Below, piece by piece: positions 16,438 to 27,050 of a stretch of 64,000 nucleotides of DNA. How positions within the stretch are numbered: position 1 is the stretch's first letter; each line of letters opens with the position of its first letter. Origin of the DNA: Oegoconia quadripuncta (taxonomy: Eukaryota; Arthropoda; Insecta; Lepidoptera; Autostichidae); the NCBI GenBank assembly GCA_949316235.1, contig OX438758.1, forward strand, positions 16,379,194 to 16,443,193, read 5' to 3'. A program made the translations under genes and the position numbers. Below the pieces are notes generated by a model. The model was not told where the DNA came from, searched no databases, and saw nothing but the letters and a program-made list of their open reading frames with translations.

Positions 16438-19400
16438 CTACTGGGGTTCTCCTATAAGAAAATGTCCGGGAGTCAAAGGTAGTTCATCTGGAGATGAACT
16501 GATTAAGGTAAGTGGCCGTGAATTAACACAGGCTTCAACTTGAGTCAACAGAGTGCAAAATTCTTCGAATGTGAGTAATGTCTGTCCTATCACTCGTTTG
16601 AGATGACCCTTTACAGATTTTACTCCAGATTCCCAAAGTCCACCGAAGTGGGGAGCGCCTGGAGGAATAAAATGCCAGTTAGTGTGATCATTTGAAATAA
16701 GTTCGGCTATTTCAGCGATAGTCTGAGATTTGCGATTTTTAAAAGTCAAATCTAATTCTCGTGAAGCACCCACAAAATTGGTACCACAGTCGCTCCATAT
16801 TTCTGCACAGTGACCACGGCGGGCAGTGAATCTTTTAAATGCGGCCAAAAAGGCGGAAGAAGATAAATCACTTACTAATTCCAAATGCATGGCCTTTGTT
16901 ACAGTGCATACAAATAAACAAACATAAGCCTTACATGTTCTATTGCATCTACCAGAATACAGCTTTAAAGTGAATGGTCCAGCAAAGTCTACACCGCTAG
17001 TACGAAATGGACGACTTGGCTTAACTCTGTATTCAGGCAGGTTACCCATAAATGGAGTAACAGGAGAGGCGCGTTGTTTGAAACATGAAATACATTTTCC
17101 GATTACGGTTTTCACTACATTTTTTGCACGCACAATCCAATAATTTTGACGAACATAATTGAGAGTGAGTTGGTGACCGCCGTGCAAGGTCTTACGATGA
17201 GCATCAGTAACTATTAATTTAGCAAGAGGGCAATCATTCATCAGCAAAATCGGTGACTTAGCATAGTTTGACATCTCAGAATTAACAAGTCGCCCACCAA
17301 CTCGAACTATTTTGTCCTTATCTATATATGGACTCAAGGAATGCGTTTTACTACTTTTTGGGACAACCTTACCTTGAGAAAGTAAAGCAATTTCCCCTTC
17401 GAAGCTTAAGGATTGTGACAGACGAATACAAATGTTCAAAGCATTTTTCAATTCAGCAGAGGTCAAATAAGAAGGTGTTACCTTAATGTTGTGTTGGTCC
17501 GTAATTCTATCTTTACACTTCGCTACAAATCTTACACAATATGCTGTTACCCGAATTAGTTTTAGAATGCTAGAAAACTTATTCAAATATGTAGATATTT
17601 CATCGTTATTTCTCGTGCTTACATGTGTGTGAATTTTAGATTTAATCTCCAAAACCGTTTCGGGTATAATCGGTTCAAAACAATGTACTTCTTTAGGTTC
17701 ACTCAAGAAGGCTGGACCGTCCCACCACAGTTGTGACTCTTGCAGTTCAGTAGGAGAGACGCCTCTCGATGCTGAGTGAGCCGGATTATTCGATGACTGA
17801 ACATGGTGCCACTGACTACTATTCGTGACGGTCAAGATTTCAGAAGTGCGATTAGCAACAAACGTGGCCCATGTAATAGGTGATTTTCGCAACCAAGCCA
17901 GGACTATGGTGGAATCAGTCCAAGCGTATACACATTCATTATCTATTTTAAATATCGCTTTCAAGTCATTCAACATCTTGCTTAACAAAACTGCACCGCA
18001 GAGTTCGAGTCGTGGCAATGTTACTTGTTTTACAGGAGCAACCTTTGACCTTGCCATGACCAAATGAACATGAACTTGGTTGTTATCCCAAACTCTCAGG
18101 TATACTACAGCAGCATACGCCTTGCAAGATGCATCACTAAAGCCGTGGAGTTCGACCTTCGTTGTTGTATTAGAAACACCAAGCCATCGCGGAAATTGTA
18201 TGACATTCATATTAACATAATTATTAAGGTAAGTGATCCATTCAGTCTTAAGTTCAACAGGTAGTTCGTCATCCCACCCTAGGCCGGCTAACCACAACTT
18301 TTGCATAAATATTTTGAGAACAATTATAGTAGGTGTTAGCCAACCAAGAGGGTCGAATGTCTTAGCAATAGCAGCTAATACTGCTCTTTTAGTGATAGCA
18401 TCATCAGTCTTACATTCTAAATTAATACTCAACTCAAAAGTATCTGTTTGTGAATTCCACGTTATACCTAATGTTTTCATAGTGTCCATAACCTTTATAT
18501 TCACAACATTCTGTGATTCCTTATCGTCGTCAGGAATTTGATGAAGCACTGTTTCACTATTTGATGCCCACTTATGTAAGGGAAAACCACCACGAGCTAA
18601 TAGCTCCGTTAAACCTTTCTGTAGTAACATGGCCTCTGTTTCCGTTGAAGCGCCTGTCATCACGTCATCCATGTAAAGATCATTTTTCAGGATTTCCGTC
18701 TCCTTAGGAAAGTCTGTACATTCGTCTTCGGCGAGCTGGTGCAATGTTCTGATGGCTAAAAATGGTGCACTTGATGTGCCATAAGTGACTGTAAGTAGCC
18801 TGTATTCTTCGAGAGGCAGATGAGGTGTTTCACGCCAAATGATTCGCTGATAATCACAGTCATCTTTCGAGATAAGTATCTGACGGTACATATTTTTTAT
18901 GTCAGCAACTAAACAAAACTTGTGTTGTCTCCATCGCGTAATTAATTTTCTCATGTCTTGTTGCAGTGATGAACCTATCATCAGCTCATCATTTAAGGAA
19001 TTTCCATGTACAGGTTTAGCACTGGCATCGAAGACTACTCTTAGTTTAGTACTTATGCTTGTGGGCCTGACGACAGCGTGGTGAGGTAAGTAATATCTTC
19101 CTTTTTCCTCTGTAATATTTTTCTCTTTTTCAGATATTTTTTCCATATGACCCTGTGATGCGTACTGCCCCAGAAATTTACAGTACTCTTCCTGGAACTC
19201 GGGTTTATATAGGAAACGTTTCTCCATCTGTAGCAAGCGACTAACCGCCAGAGTTCGGGAGTCTCCAAGTTTCACTACGGGATCATCCTTAAAAGGTAAC
19301 TTCACAATATATCGCCCATCACTGTTTCGAGTGTGAGTGTTTCTGTAATGCTCTTCACATTTTCTCTCTAAATTTGTAATTGGCTTTATGTGAGGCAAGT

Positions 19401-21309
19401 ATTCTTCAATTTCCCAAAACTGTCGAAGCAATTGGTCTGTTTCCAGTTTAATATGTGTAACAATTAAATTGTGTCTAAATTGAGAATCAGGTTGTGTTAT
19501 CCTTCCAGATATCAACCAGCCAAGCCTCGAGTTGATGGCAACCAAAGATTCGTGTCTGTGTAATCCTTCAAGTATTATTTGGGCATGCACGTCAGCTCCA
19601 AGTAAAATATCTATAGACCCTGGCTTGTGAAATTCTGGATCAGCCAGAATTATATTCTTATTTAAAGGCCAGGCACCTAAAGGAAACTCTTGTGAAGGTA
19701 GCAAAGAGGTTAGTTTCCTTAGTACATAAGCGTTGAGTTCAAATTGTGGTGAAGACTGTCGAGTGGAGTGAAATTTCAAATTTACCATAGATTTTGTGGT
19801 TACCACTGATGTGTTAGAGATTCCTGTAATTTTGCCATTTACAGAAGTGCGATCAAGACTGAGTAGTTGTGCAGCGGCTTCCGTTATAAACGAAGCCTGA
19901 GATCCAGGATCCACTAAAGCTCTGAGGACGGCAGCAGTGCCATTTTTAGATTGAGCCATAATTTGAGCGGTAGCAAGAATGACTTGTTCATTTCTCTTTT
20001 CTATTTTCATGCTCATATTACAAGAAGCCTCTTCTTCAGGCATGTCACCTTCAGGCTGAGCCTCAAGGGCGAGAACTGTCTTGGTAAGAGTTGTGGAGTG
20101 TAGTAAAGTATGATGGCGTCTACCACACTTTCTACATGTTGTGCCTTGACGACAATGACTTACTGAGTGACCCTTGACAAGACAGTTAAAACAAATGCTG
20201 TTATTCTTGACAAAGTCTTGACGCTCCTGGACGTTCAATGCAGCAAAATCTTTACAGTGGCATATATAATGGGTTTGTGAACAGTATGTGCAAGTGCTAT
20301 CAATTTCAGCTACAAATGCCTTAACAGTAGCCGATTTTTGTTTAATTTGTGACGTATTGTAGTTGTCTCTTTTTTGTGTATCTTTAATTAACGTTGTATT
20401 AATCATTTCTAAGGATCTGAATCTGCTTTCCAGGTAAGAGGTTAACTGAGAAAAGGTAGGAATAGCTGTTGAAGACCCAAGTGATTGCTCCCAAAGTTTA
20501 TGCGATTCCATATCCAACTTTGAAACCACAATATGTACCACAATCGCATCCCATGTAGAGGTATCTATTTGCAGATTGGTAAGAGAGCTTAGACATTCTT
20601 TAGTAGTATCCAACAAGTCTCTAATACTACGTGCTGACTCTGTTGATATCTTTCTCTGATTTAGTAAACGATTGAGTATGTGGTTCAAAATAATTCGCTT
20701 ATTGTCATATCTATCTTCGAGTGTCTTCCATGCTTCAGTATAGTTCGCTTCTGTTAATGCGAAATGTTTCAACAGCTGTTCTGCTTCACCAGACAGGCTA
20801 GACCTCAAATAGTGATGTTTTTCAACTTTAGTGAGGCTATTCTCGTGATGTATGAGAGTAGTAAATAAATCTCTGAAGCTCATCCAGTCCTTGTAGTCAC
20901 CCGAGAACTTAGGTATCGGTATTGGTGGAAGTTTCGGCCTTAGTTTAATAATCTCGGTAGTATCCATATTAGCCTTACTAGTAGTGGGGAATATATCGGT
21001 TCTCTGTATTTCGAATAAAGAATCTTTTAATAATGTTTTAAGATCCATATAAGCTTCTTCAGTCTCATCGTAATTTTTTTGTAAATTAAATGTTCTTGAT
21101 TCCAATTCCTCCACTTTAAACTTTGCTACAAAACTTCCATATTGTATTGTATAATCACTCCAGTAACCACTCAAAGTTTCCTGTCTTGTTTCTAAATATC
21201 CTCTAGTAATTTTTGTTTTAGCACACTTCTTTGTGTTTACCAATAATTTTAATATTTTAGATGAAATATTTTGCAGACTTGTAATCGACGTATCCATAGC
21301 TTCTGCCAT
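16438..21309 (-). CDS. BEL/Pao Gag-Pol polyprotein, C-terminally truncated
   Basis: A 1623-residue open frame. The Gag-like region (about 125-290) has IPKFSGDYKDWMSFRDLF and a DxxYDNKR segment typical of DUF1759. Cys/His knuckles follow (CTYCSQTHYICHC; CFNCLVKGHSVSHC; CRKCGRRHH). The aspartic protease is near 466 (VDPGSQASF), with the A17/DUF1758 layout. The reverse transcriptase has VADIKNMYRQI and the catalytic LYMDDVM (about 878). RNase H starts at GFSDASCKAYAA. The integrase has an HHCC finger (HGGHQL...CISCFKQ) and rve residues in GVDFAGP, WSDCGTNF (about 1506) and HFGGLWE. The frame ends in TPGHFLIGEP, where a complete family member continues for roughly another hundred residues. Otherwise no stops are present, suggesting a fairly recent insertion that was then cut. 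Confidence 0.93.
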   Translation of the reverse strand: MAEAMDTSITSLQNISSKILKLLVNTKKCAKTKITRGYLETRQETLSGYWSDYTIQYGSFVAKFKVEELESRTFNLQKNYDETEEAYMDLKTLLKDSLFEIQRTDIFPTTSKANMDTTEIIKLRPKLPPIPIPKFSGDYKDWMSFRDLFTTLIHHENSLTKVEKHHYLRSSLSGEAEQLLKHFALTEANYTEAWKTLEDRYDNKRIILNHILNRLLNQRKISTESARSIRDLLDTTKECLSSLTNLQIDTSTWDAIVVHIVVSKLDMESHKLWEQSLGSSTAIPTFSQLTSYLESRFRSLEMINTTLIKDTQKRDNYNTSQIKQKSATVKAFVAEIDSTCTYCSQTHYICHCKDFAALNVQERQDFVKNNSICFNCLVKGHSVSHCRQGTTCRKCGRRHHTLLHSTTLTKTVLALEAQPEGDMPEEEASCNMSMKIEKRNEQVILATAQIMAQSKNGTAAVLRALVDPGSQASFITEAAAQLLSLDRTSVNGKITGISNTSVVTTKSMVNLKFHSTRQSSPQFELNAYVLRKLTSLLPSQEFPLGAWPLNKNIILADPEFHKPGSIDILLGADVHAQIILEGLHRHESLVAINSRLGWLISGRITQPDSQFRHNLIVTHIKLETDQLLRQFWEIEEYLPHIKPITNLERKCEEHYRNTHTRNSDGRYIVKLPFKDDPVVKLGDSRTLAVSRLLQMEKRFLYKPEFQEEYCKFLGQYASQGHMEKISEKEKNITEEKGRYYLPHHAVVRPTSISTKLRVVFDASAKPVHGNSLNDELMIGSSLQQDMRKLITRWRQHKFCLVADIKNMYRQILISKDDCDYQRIIWRETPHLPLEEYRLLTVTYGTSSAPFLAIRTLHQLAEDECTDFPKETEILKNDLYMDDVMTGASTETEAMLLQKGLTELLARGGFPLHKWASNSETVLHQIPDDDKESQNVVNIKVMDTMKTLGITWNSQTDTFELSINLECKTDDAITKRAVLAAIAKTFDPLGWLTPTIIVLKIFMQKLWLAGLGWDDELPVELKTEWITYLNNYVNMNVIQFPRWLGVSNTTTKVELHGFSDASCKAYAAVVYLRVWDNNQVHVHLVMARSKVAPVKQVTLPRLELCGAVLLSKMLNDLKAIFKIDNECVYAWTDSTIVLAWLRKSPITWATFVANRTSEILTVTNSSQWHHVQSSNNPAHSASRGVSPTELQESQLWWDGPAFLSEPKEVHCFEPIIPETVLEIKSKIHTHVSTRNNDEISTYLNKFSSILKLIRVTAYCVRFVAKCKDRITDQHNIKVTPSYLTSAELKNALNICIRLSQSLSFEGEIALLSQGKVVPKSSKTHSLSPYIDKDKIVRVGGRLVNSEMSNYAKSPILLMNDCPLAKLIVTDAHRKTLHGGHQLTLNYVRQNYWIVRAKNVVKTVIGKCISCFKQRASPVTPFMGNLPEYRVKPSRPFRTSGVDFAGPFTLKLYSGRCNRTCKAYVCLFVCTVTKAMHLELVSDLSSSAFLAAFKRFTARRGHCAEIWSDCGTNFVGASRELDLTFKNRKSQTIAEIAELISNDHTNWHFIPPGAPHFGGLWESGVKSVKGHLKRVIGQTLLTFEEFCTLLTQVEACVNSRPLTLISSSPDELPLTPGHFLIGEPQ

Positions 21310-21568
21310 AATTCCAGTTCAAATATGTAATAGTATTAAATTGTATAGAAGGTTTAACTAAATTATCACTTAATGAATTTTTCCACCCTGTATAATAACA
21401 CTACTTATAGAGTCCACTTTCTTCTAGAAGAATAAATTTCGACAAATTTTACAAGACCACAGAATACAAATCCTTGATTCAAAGTTATAATTCAAAGTTC
21501 TTACCACTTTACATACACGTTATAATCCAAATTGCACTTTAACATTTAACTAGCACTGCACTAACTTC

Positions 21569-21587
21569 AATCCGGCTCGAAGGACCA
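21569..21587 (-). promoter_or_regulatory. Primer binding site, tRNA-Tyr type
   Basis: On the minus strand, TGGTCCTTCGAGCCGGATT is the complement of the 3' end of animal tRNA-Tyr including CCA, as I remember that tRNA. It sits three bases after the LTR's terminal CA and would prime minus-strand cDNA synthesis of the BEL element. Confidence 0.8.
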
Positions 21588-21590
21588 CTA

Positions 21591-21911
21591 TGGAGAATTA
21601 AAAGACTGTACTTACACATATCACTGCTTTAATGAACTAACTAATAAGATTCTATCGCTAGGGTTATGAACTCGAAGGAACAAGTCGATAGCGCGTTCTA
21701 AAATACATGTGGCGCCATCTAGTTGCACAAAAAAATAACAAAATAATAATAAGCCGCAGTTTTACCTAAACAGTAGCATTGGCCCAACGTTGGTAAATGG
21801 TTGGACGTTATGATACTACTTTGCGGCATTGGGCCAATGTTAGTTTTATGTAGGCAATCTAACTAACTATATCCCAACGGATTCCCCACTGTTGGCCAAT
21901 GGATGCCAACA
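21591..21911 (-). repeat. 5' LTR of the BEL/Pao element
   Basis: On the minus strand it begins TGTTGGCATCC and ends TTCTCCA, about 321 bp, with TG...CA ends and the primer site immediately after. Its first part contains several GGCCAA/TTGGCC motifs (for example GGGCCAATG). There is no second LTR to compare, so the age cannot be estimated. Confidence 0.7.
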
Positions 21912-22021
21912 TAAAATGCTACTAGGGTTGCAGCGTTTGACGGTACGTAAATAAAATATTTGGTAATAAACTATAATTATTGTACTATTTATTATATAGA
22001 ACAATCATGAATATAAATCAA

Positions 22022-22840
22022 TCAAGACAAGTCCATATCAATGTCGGTGGAACTTGATTCTTCACTTTCGAAGGAACCATCATCGGATTCATCAGAGTCG
22101 CCCTGAGTGTTAATAATAAAATCAACAGCATCATCCCGAATTCCATCATGTTTGCAGTACTCGTCCTCGATATTAATAACATGATTAACACAATGCTCCC
22201 ACTTTTGTACGGAATATTCAGCAAATAATCCCTCTAACATAGCTTTTTTTTGGTCTAAATTAGAGTCCACACTTTTTAGTGCTAATTGTCCCTTAATGTC
22301 ACCCCAGACCAACTCAATAGGGTTCAGGTCTGGGTGGTATGGCGGCAAACGTAACACTTCATGTCCGTTTCTTTTCAATAACTCGTCAATTTTATAAATA
22401 TCTTCAGTTTCGGTATTTTTAATCAATTTCAATAAATCGTCCTTTCTAAGCTTATTATCAAAAACCAAGTCATGTGGTCGTAGCCATGTTTGCATTACTG
22501 TCTTGGTAGAAGCCATAGTCGTCATTATAGTTTCAGTTTTAAACTTTTCAACCATCCAGTCACTAATGTTCAAACTTTTTAATATCTTGCATACATGTAA
22601 CTCAATTTTTTCATCGATATCCCCATTACAAATAATATCTGTCACATAGGCCCTAGATAAGGCATCGGCCACTAGGAGCTCTTTACCAGGTTTATATTTA
22701 ATTAAGATATCATATCCTTGTAGTCGCAAACGTAATTTCTGTAACCTCAATGGAGTCTCGTTCATAGACTTCTTAACCCTACAACTACAACATTTAAATA
22801 TAGTCAAATGAACCACAACATGGGTCATGGGTGACCCCAA
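22022..22840 (-). pseudogene. Chimera: gypsy RNase H remnant joined to IS630/Tc1-mariner DDE C-terminus
   Basis: The 272-residue frame has two unrelated halves. Residues about 30-66 (LRLQGYDILIKYKPGKELLVADALSRAY) are the end of a Ty3/gypsy RNase H domain, which is normally followed by integrase. From about residue 105 it becomes the C-terminus of an IS630/Tc1-mariner-type transposase, with a SAP-like WLRPHDLVFDNKLRKDDLL part and the catalytic end LPPYHPDLNPIELVWGDIK, then an acidic Ser/Asp/Glu tail. Domain order is not that of any single element, so one inserted into or recombined with the other while keeping frame. It lacks the earlier catalytic residues of both parents and is almost surely inactive. 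Confidence 0.7.
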
Positions 22841-22956
22841 ATAAAAAAATGGTTAGTTACAAAATATCAAACTTTTAACTCTTAACACTTATTATAAGTT
22901 TCTTTGGACATTAATGGAAGGCTTAAAGAGGAACAATTTAGTAAAAATCTTAAAAT

Positions 22957-23478
22957 CTAGATACACTGGGAACAAATAGGTAACCTATGTTGTGCACATA
23001 TATTTTTGGAGCACTTTACACATTTCTCTCTGCCCTTCCTGTCTTTGGCTCTAGGGCATAAATAGCAACGGGAACTTGAAGTTGATCGAGCTTGGGCAAC
23101 CTGAGCACTATTTTCTTCATCTACCCCCAAAATATGAAGCATTGTCACTTTAAGAGATTGGGGCAAATTTTTGACATCATCAAGGCGGCGTTTCACGTAG
23201 AGCTGAACTAATTGAAGGCTTAGGTTTCTTAGAAAGTTATTTAATAGTTCGGCGGTGGTCTCCCGAATGGTTTCCCTTATCGCTTGTGTAGTTTTTTCAT
23301 CGATATAAGCAGTTTCGAGCGGCAGAGCATCACCGTCGCCGTGTTCATTGCCTTCGCGCCATCTAAGCTCGACAATTTGCTGGCATCTTTCGGCCATCCG
23401 GGCGATACTAGCTGTGCGGTCGACGATGATTTCTTCGCTGGGCTTAGTGACACTTGCCGGTTCGGATCGCAGTATCAA
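22957..23478 (-). pseudogene. piggyBac-like transposase tail with unrelated upstream sequence
   Basis: The C-terminal ~90 residues fit the end of a piggyBac transposase: FLRNLSLQL, then KRRLDDVKNLPQSLKVTML, then the cysteine-rich cross-brace CYLCPRAKDRK...CVKCSKNICAQH...CSQC that binds the transposon ends. The first ~80 residues (from MILRSEP) are GC-rich and unlike piggyBac. They belong to an unidentified insert continuing to the G-run at about 23650. The catalytic DDD core is absent, so this is a 3' fragment. It points the same way as the P-like pseudogene to its right. Confidence 0.65.
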
Positions 23479-23665
23479 CTTCCTTTGATGACCTGATGAT
23501 TTGTTCCAGAAGGTCTATGATCTCATTGTGTAGTGGATTTGGTCTGAGCTCTTCCGCTCTTTCTTCCATAGCTCTTGTTGTGTCGCCCGTCGATTCCGCG
23601 CTGTCGGAGTGCTCGCCGCTTCCACAGCTGCTGGTCCTCGGGCTGCCGGGGGGGGGGGGGGGGGA
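23200..23665 (-). other. GC-rich unidentified insert bounded by an 18-base G-run
   Basis: Between the piggyBac tail and the P-like pseudogene lies about 450 bp of GC-rich, Glu/Arg/Ala-coding DNA. It ends at an uninterrupted run of G (about 23648-23665). On the minus strand, a frame different from the longest one also reads as a plausible charged helix (LLEQIIRSSKEVD). It might be the ORF1/gag start of a retroelement, but I cannot identify it. Confidence 0.4.
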
Positions 23666-23689
23666 TAATACAGAATATTTAATTTGTAA

Positions 23690-25680
23690 TCTGAAAGATT
23701 TGCTGATTCCAAAGAAGACATAAAAAGTTCGCTATGTTGTGAATCCAACGGATCAGTAGAATCATTACATTCAAGCAACATCCTCTTTCGGCTTCTAAAT
23801 TCAAATATTGGCGTTAATTCATATGAATCATCGGCGCAGTTTGCATTAACACTAGGTTTGACGCTGTTTCTATATAAAAGTTTTCGCAGGGTGTATCTAA
23901 ATTGTGCAGCATTTGGGTTATCATTTCCACCACCTCGTGACCTAATACAAGAAAAAAACATTTCTAAATTGTCTTGGGACATTTTGTACGGCAGAAAATA
24001 ACTAAAATTATTATCTGTCAACATATCCAAAGTCAGATTTTGGACACTAAATGTATCAACTATTAACCCAAATATTCCCATTTTGTATCTGTGTGACATT
24101 ATGAAATTGATCATCGATTTTCAGAGTTTGTAAATATTCTCTACTTTATTTAATCACATTACACCAAATTTCCTTATTTGAGAGTCGCAAAGGGGATTTG
24201 AAACCGCTACCCCAAGGATTTTTGCATTTAAAATATCAAACAGCCTGTCACACATACGAATATACTGTACAGTGGCCTCGCAGTCACGAAATTTTTCATT
24301 CCCACTAGAATTTAAGAAGTCTAAGGAATTTGCCACTGAAGCACTCAATAATTGAGCAGCTAGTTTAACGTTCATTTTTTTTTCTAAAAAAGTTGACGTG
24401 TGCTACATTCAATTTATTGGCTAATCGCAAACCTTCCTCTTCTTGGACGTTGTGCAATTCTTTAATATATTTAAATAATAATAATCAATAATTTATTTGC
24501 ATGAATACAGTTAAATAAGTTATTAATACAATTAGAGTTCGGTGTATCCAGTCTGCTTGCAGACGTGCAAATATTAAAATCTACTTATACACTTTAAATC
24601 TTTTACCATTTACAATTAAAAATAACAATGTCAAGCTTAAGTCATTAAAATAAAAATTATTACTTATACATGTCATGTACATTAAAATCTATCTTTCCTT
24701 TATCTGATGACAAATTTGTCTCGCCAAATATATTGCGACACAATTTTAGCATGTGTGCTGGATCGAAAATGCAATGTACTTGTAAGTCTTTCATAGGGTG
24801 TTTAAAACTGGTTTTCATATCCTCCAAATCAAATTTACACCCCAAATTTACATATGTAGAAACATTCGTCACTGTACCATCGCAGGTCAGGCTACGAACG
24901 GTTATATTAATTTCACTTAAAACACGAATTGCCGTTTATATAATCTGTCCTTGAATATTAGCAGTAATTTTATTGATAAAAAAGTAGCCAATTGGGCATT
25001 TGAATTTTGTTTTTAAATAAACAATTTGGAAAACGATCACCTCAGTGTAACTGCTCTGGATCAGTAGAAACAACTCCGCCAAAATCGACATAACCCCAAA
25101 ATTTATCTTTATTTTTATAATATGTAACTTCGGATTTTATCGACATCGCATCGAAAATAAGAGCAGCATATTTTATGCCACTACTATTGACTTTCAGATA
25201 TTCAAAGACTTCCTGTAAAAATCCTACATTACAGTCATTAGTACATAACATTTTTCTCAGTTGCAGGGTGAGGTAACTGTACATAATTCCTTAAATATAA
25301 ATATGCTCTAGCCGAATAAAAGTAAAGAGACAATATGTTTTCCCATTTTAAAAAATTTATATATTGTCTGAAAAAATTGTCTGAGTCATTTTCTTTACTT
25401 CGTCAAAATTATTGCAATTTTTAACCTCACGCCCATGGAGACGTTGTGATAATACCTTTACTTTTCGTTTCAGTTCCTCTTCTTTCTTATAAGGAACGTG
25501 ATCTGTTTGTACGTATTTTTCATCGGTGTGACACCGTTTCTTTGCAGGAGGCTCATAATTATGACGTTAAGGTGTCACTCAATACCGATTGAGCGCGAGA
25601 ACTCACTCCAGGAACAGGGTTATCCGCCACCAGCTGGTGTTTCCGCTGGTGCCAATAATATGTTACTCAGAACATTAATC
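23690..25680 (-). pseudogene. P-element (THAP9-like) transposase pseudogene
   Basis: Decayed pieces occur in the correct order on the minus strand. The first is a Lys-rich coil after a PPAKKRCH segment (about 25380-25560). Next is the first RNase H Asp in KYAALIFDAMSIK (25042-25284), then CDGTVTN and CIFDPAHMLKLCRN with the second Asp (24660-24900). Then come KLAAQLLSASVANSLDFL and YIRMCDRLFDILN (24154-24375), and finally YKMSQDNLEMFFSCIRSRGG with the catalytic Glu (23690-24114). The order and motifs match P transposases and THAP9. Stops and frame changes separate the pieces, and the THAP finger is not seen. The gene is dead. Confidence 0.82.
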
Positions 25681-25807
25681 CATTTGTTATTTTCCTGAAA
25701 ATATAATATAATAAATAGCTCGCACTTATGGAACAGCGGGAATGTTTATTTACTAATTAAAAAATCAAATATACATAATCAAAAAAGTTACTGTGTAACA
25801 ATTAACG

Positions 25808-26305
25808 TTAAGGCTCCAAACAAAAAGCACATACATAGGCAGCTGGATCATCAGAATCAGAACGTTCTTGGTGTGCCCAACTCCCACAACTTCTGCAACG
25901 GTACCACAACTCATCATCTTTGTCCGTATCCAGGCAGATTGCACACAAAGCTTCTTCCTCTGAGTATTCAGACTCATCGTCACAAATATCTTGAATGTCT
26001 TCTCCTTCAGATGTGTCTTCACCACTTTCAAATAAATTCTTTTTTACTCTTTTGACTCTTATCATCTTTTTTAGAAATATCTTTACGTTTAACGCCTTTT
26101 CCTTTAGTACTTTTCCCTTTGGTACATTTTTCCTGTGTACATTTTCCTTTAGCACAATTCTCTTTATTACAATTTCCTATGTTTTTCTTTATTATTTTAG
26201 GTTTATTACTGTTTTGTCCCTTTTTCTTCGAAATATTATTTTTTTTGTTTCGTTTCTCTACTTGTTTCTTCTATTTTTCTTCAAATGCTGCCTTCATTGG
26301 CGTGC
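25808..26305 (-). pseudogene. Pogo/Tigger-like transposase C-terminal fragment with PHD-like finger
   Basis: On the minus strand the piece begins ILTSTPMKAAFEE. A very Lys-rich low-complexity linker follows, then an acidic stretch (DTSEGEDIQDI) and a zinc-finger-like end CAICLDTDKDDELWYRCRSCGSWAH...YVCAFC. Insect pogo-type DDE transposases end in the same order: STP motif, basic linker, CxxC...WAHxxC finger. Here the cysteine expected after WAHQE is Arg, and an in-frame stop lies upstream, so it is a decayed tail. Confidence 0.6.
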
Positions 26306-26321
26306 TTGTTAAGATTTCTGA

Positions 26322-26555
26322 ATGTTACGTAAAAAAATCTTTAATTACCGCCTGAGCAGAGCAAGGAGGTACGTGGAGTGTGCTTTTGGTATCTTAGTTG
26401 GAAAATGGAGAATTCTACTTAAGGCTATTGATGTTTCACCAAGTTTATTGACAGAAATCATAAAAGCATGCATCGTATTACACAATTACGTTCGTGAAAA
26501 TGATGGACACAATTTTGAAGATGTGGCAAATCCTCCATTATTTGAAAATATTTAA
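26322..26555 (+). pseudogene. PIF/Harbinger transposase C-terminal fragment
   Basis: Reads LSRARRYVECAFGILVGKWRILLKAID...CIVLHNYVRE, the DDE_Tnp_4 end carrying the catalytic Glu (YVECAFG). The N-terminal two thirds are missing. With the oppositely oriented MADF fragment at 26719-26916 it represents a separate, older PIF element next to the one at 27-28.8 kb. Confidence 0.8.
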
Positions 26556-26718
26556 AGTACGTCAGTTCGAAATGTTCAACCAAAGAGCGTAAGGTCCATT
26601 TTAGTCACTATTTTTTATAGGATCAGTCCCATGGCAAAACGAATATATTTAGAACTAGCAGAGTAAGTTAAAATATGTTGTAACGCAATTTTTAATATTA
26701 ATAATAAAATACACATAC

Positions 26719-26916
26719 CTAAGGCTTGTCTTGTTTTTTCTTCTTTGGCTCAAAATTAGGATCAATTATTACCATGATTCCCTTCCAAGCCGCTTGAGTT
26801 GCGACGCGATTTTTATAAAGTTCCAAAGTTTTATCCCATAAAACAGAACTTTGTTCCACTAAAGAAATTAATAGTTCGTTATCTATAGATAACCATAGAT
26901 AAACCAAATCAAACAT
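26719..26916 (-). pseudogene. MADF-domain fragment
   Basis: About 65 residues matching the start of a MADF (Myb/SANT-like) DNA-binding domain: ELLISLVEQSSVLWDKTLELYKNR...AWKGIM. Insect PIF/Harbinger elements carry such a second gene opposite the transposase. The domain stops early at a Lys-rich end (KKKKQDKP). Confidence 0.65.
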
Positions 26917-27050
26917 AAAATACGTGCCACCCGTCCAAAAGACGCTCAGGTACTAAACGCTTCTTCGGTTGCTATTCGACAAAAAACGTATGACATCGTG
27001 TCGTGTGAAGGAGACAAAGCTATACCATATGCCACTGCGAACCGAATACG

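Larger units (their letters stand above)
16438..21911 (-). mobile_element. BEL/Pao LTR retrotransposon, 3' truncated
   Basis: Read on the minus strand: LTR 21911-21591, a 3-base spacer, a tRNA-Tyr-type primer site, a ~260-base leader, then a single gag-pol frame. The 3' end, including the end of the integrase and the second LTR, is missing. The element stops at the hairpin repeat ending at 16437. Confidence 0.9.

Noticed and set aside
16943..19268. Small frames opposite or inside the BEL polyprotein
   Set aside because: They lie within the 1623-codon coding frame and show no motif.
25873..26355. Phe-rich plus-strand frames resembling membrane proteins
   Set aside because: They are the complement of the Lys-rich linker of the pogo-like fragment.
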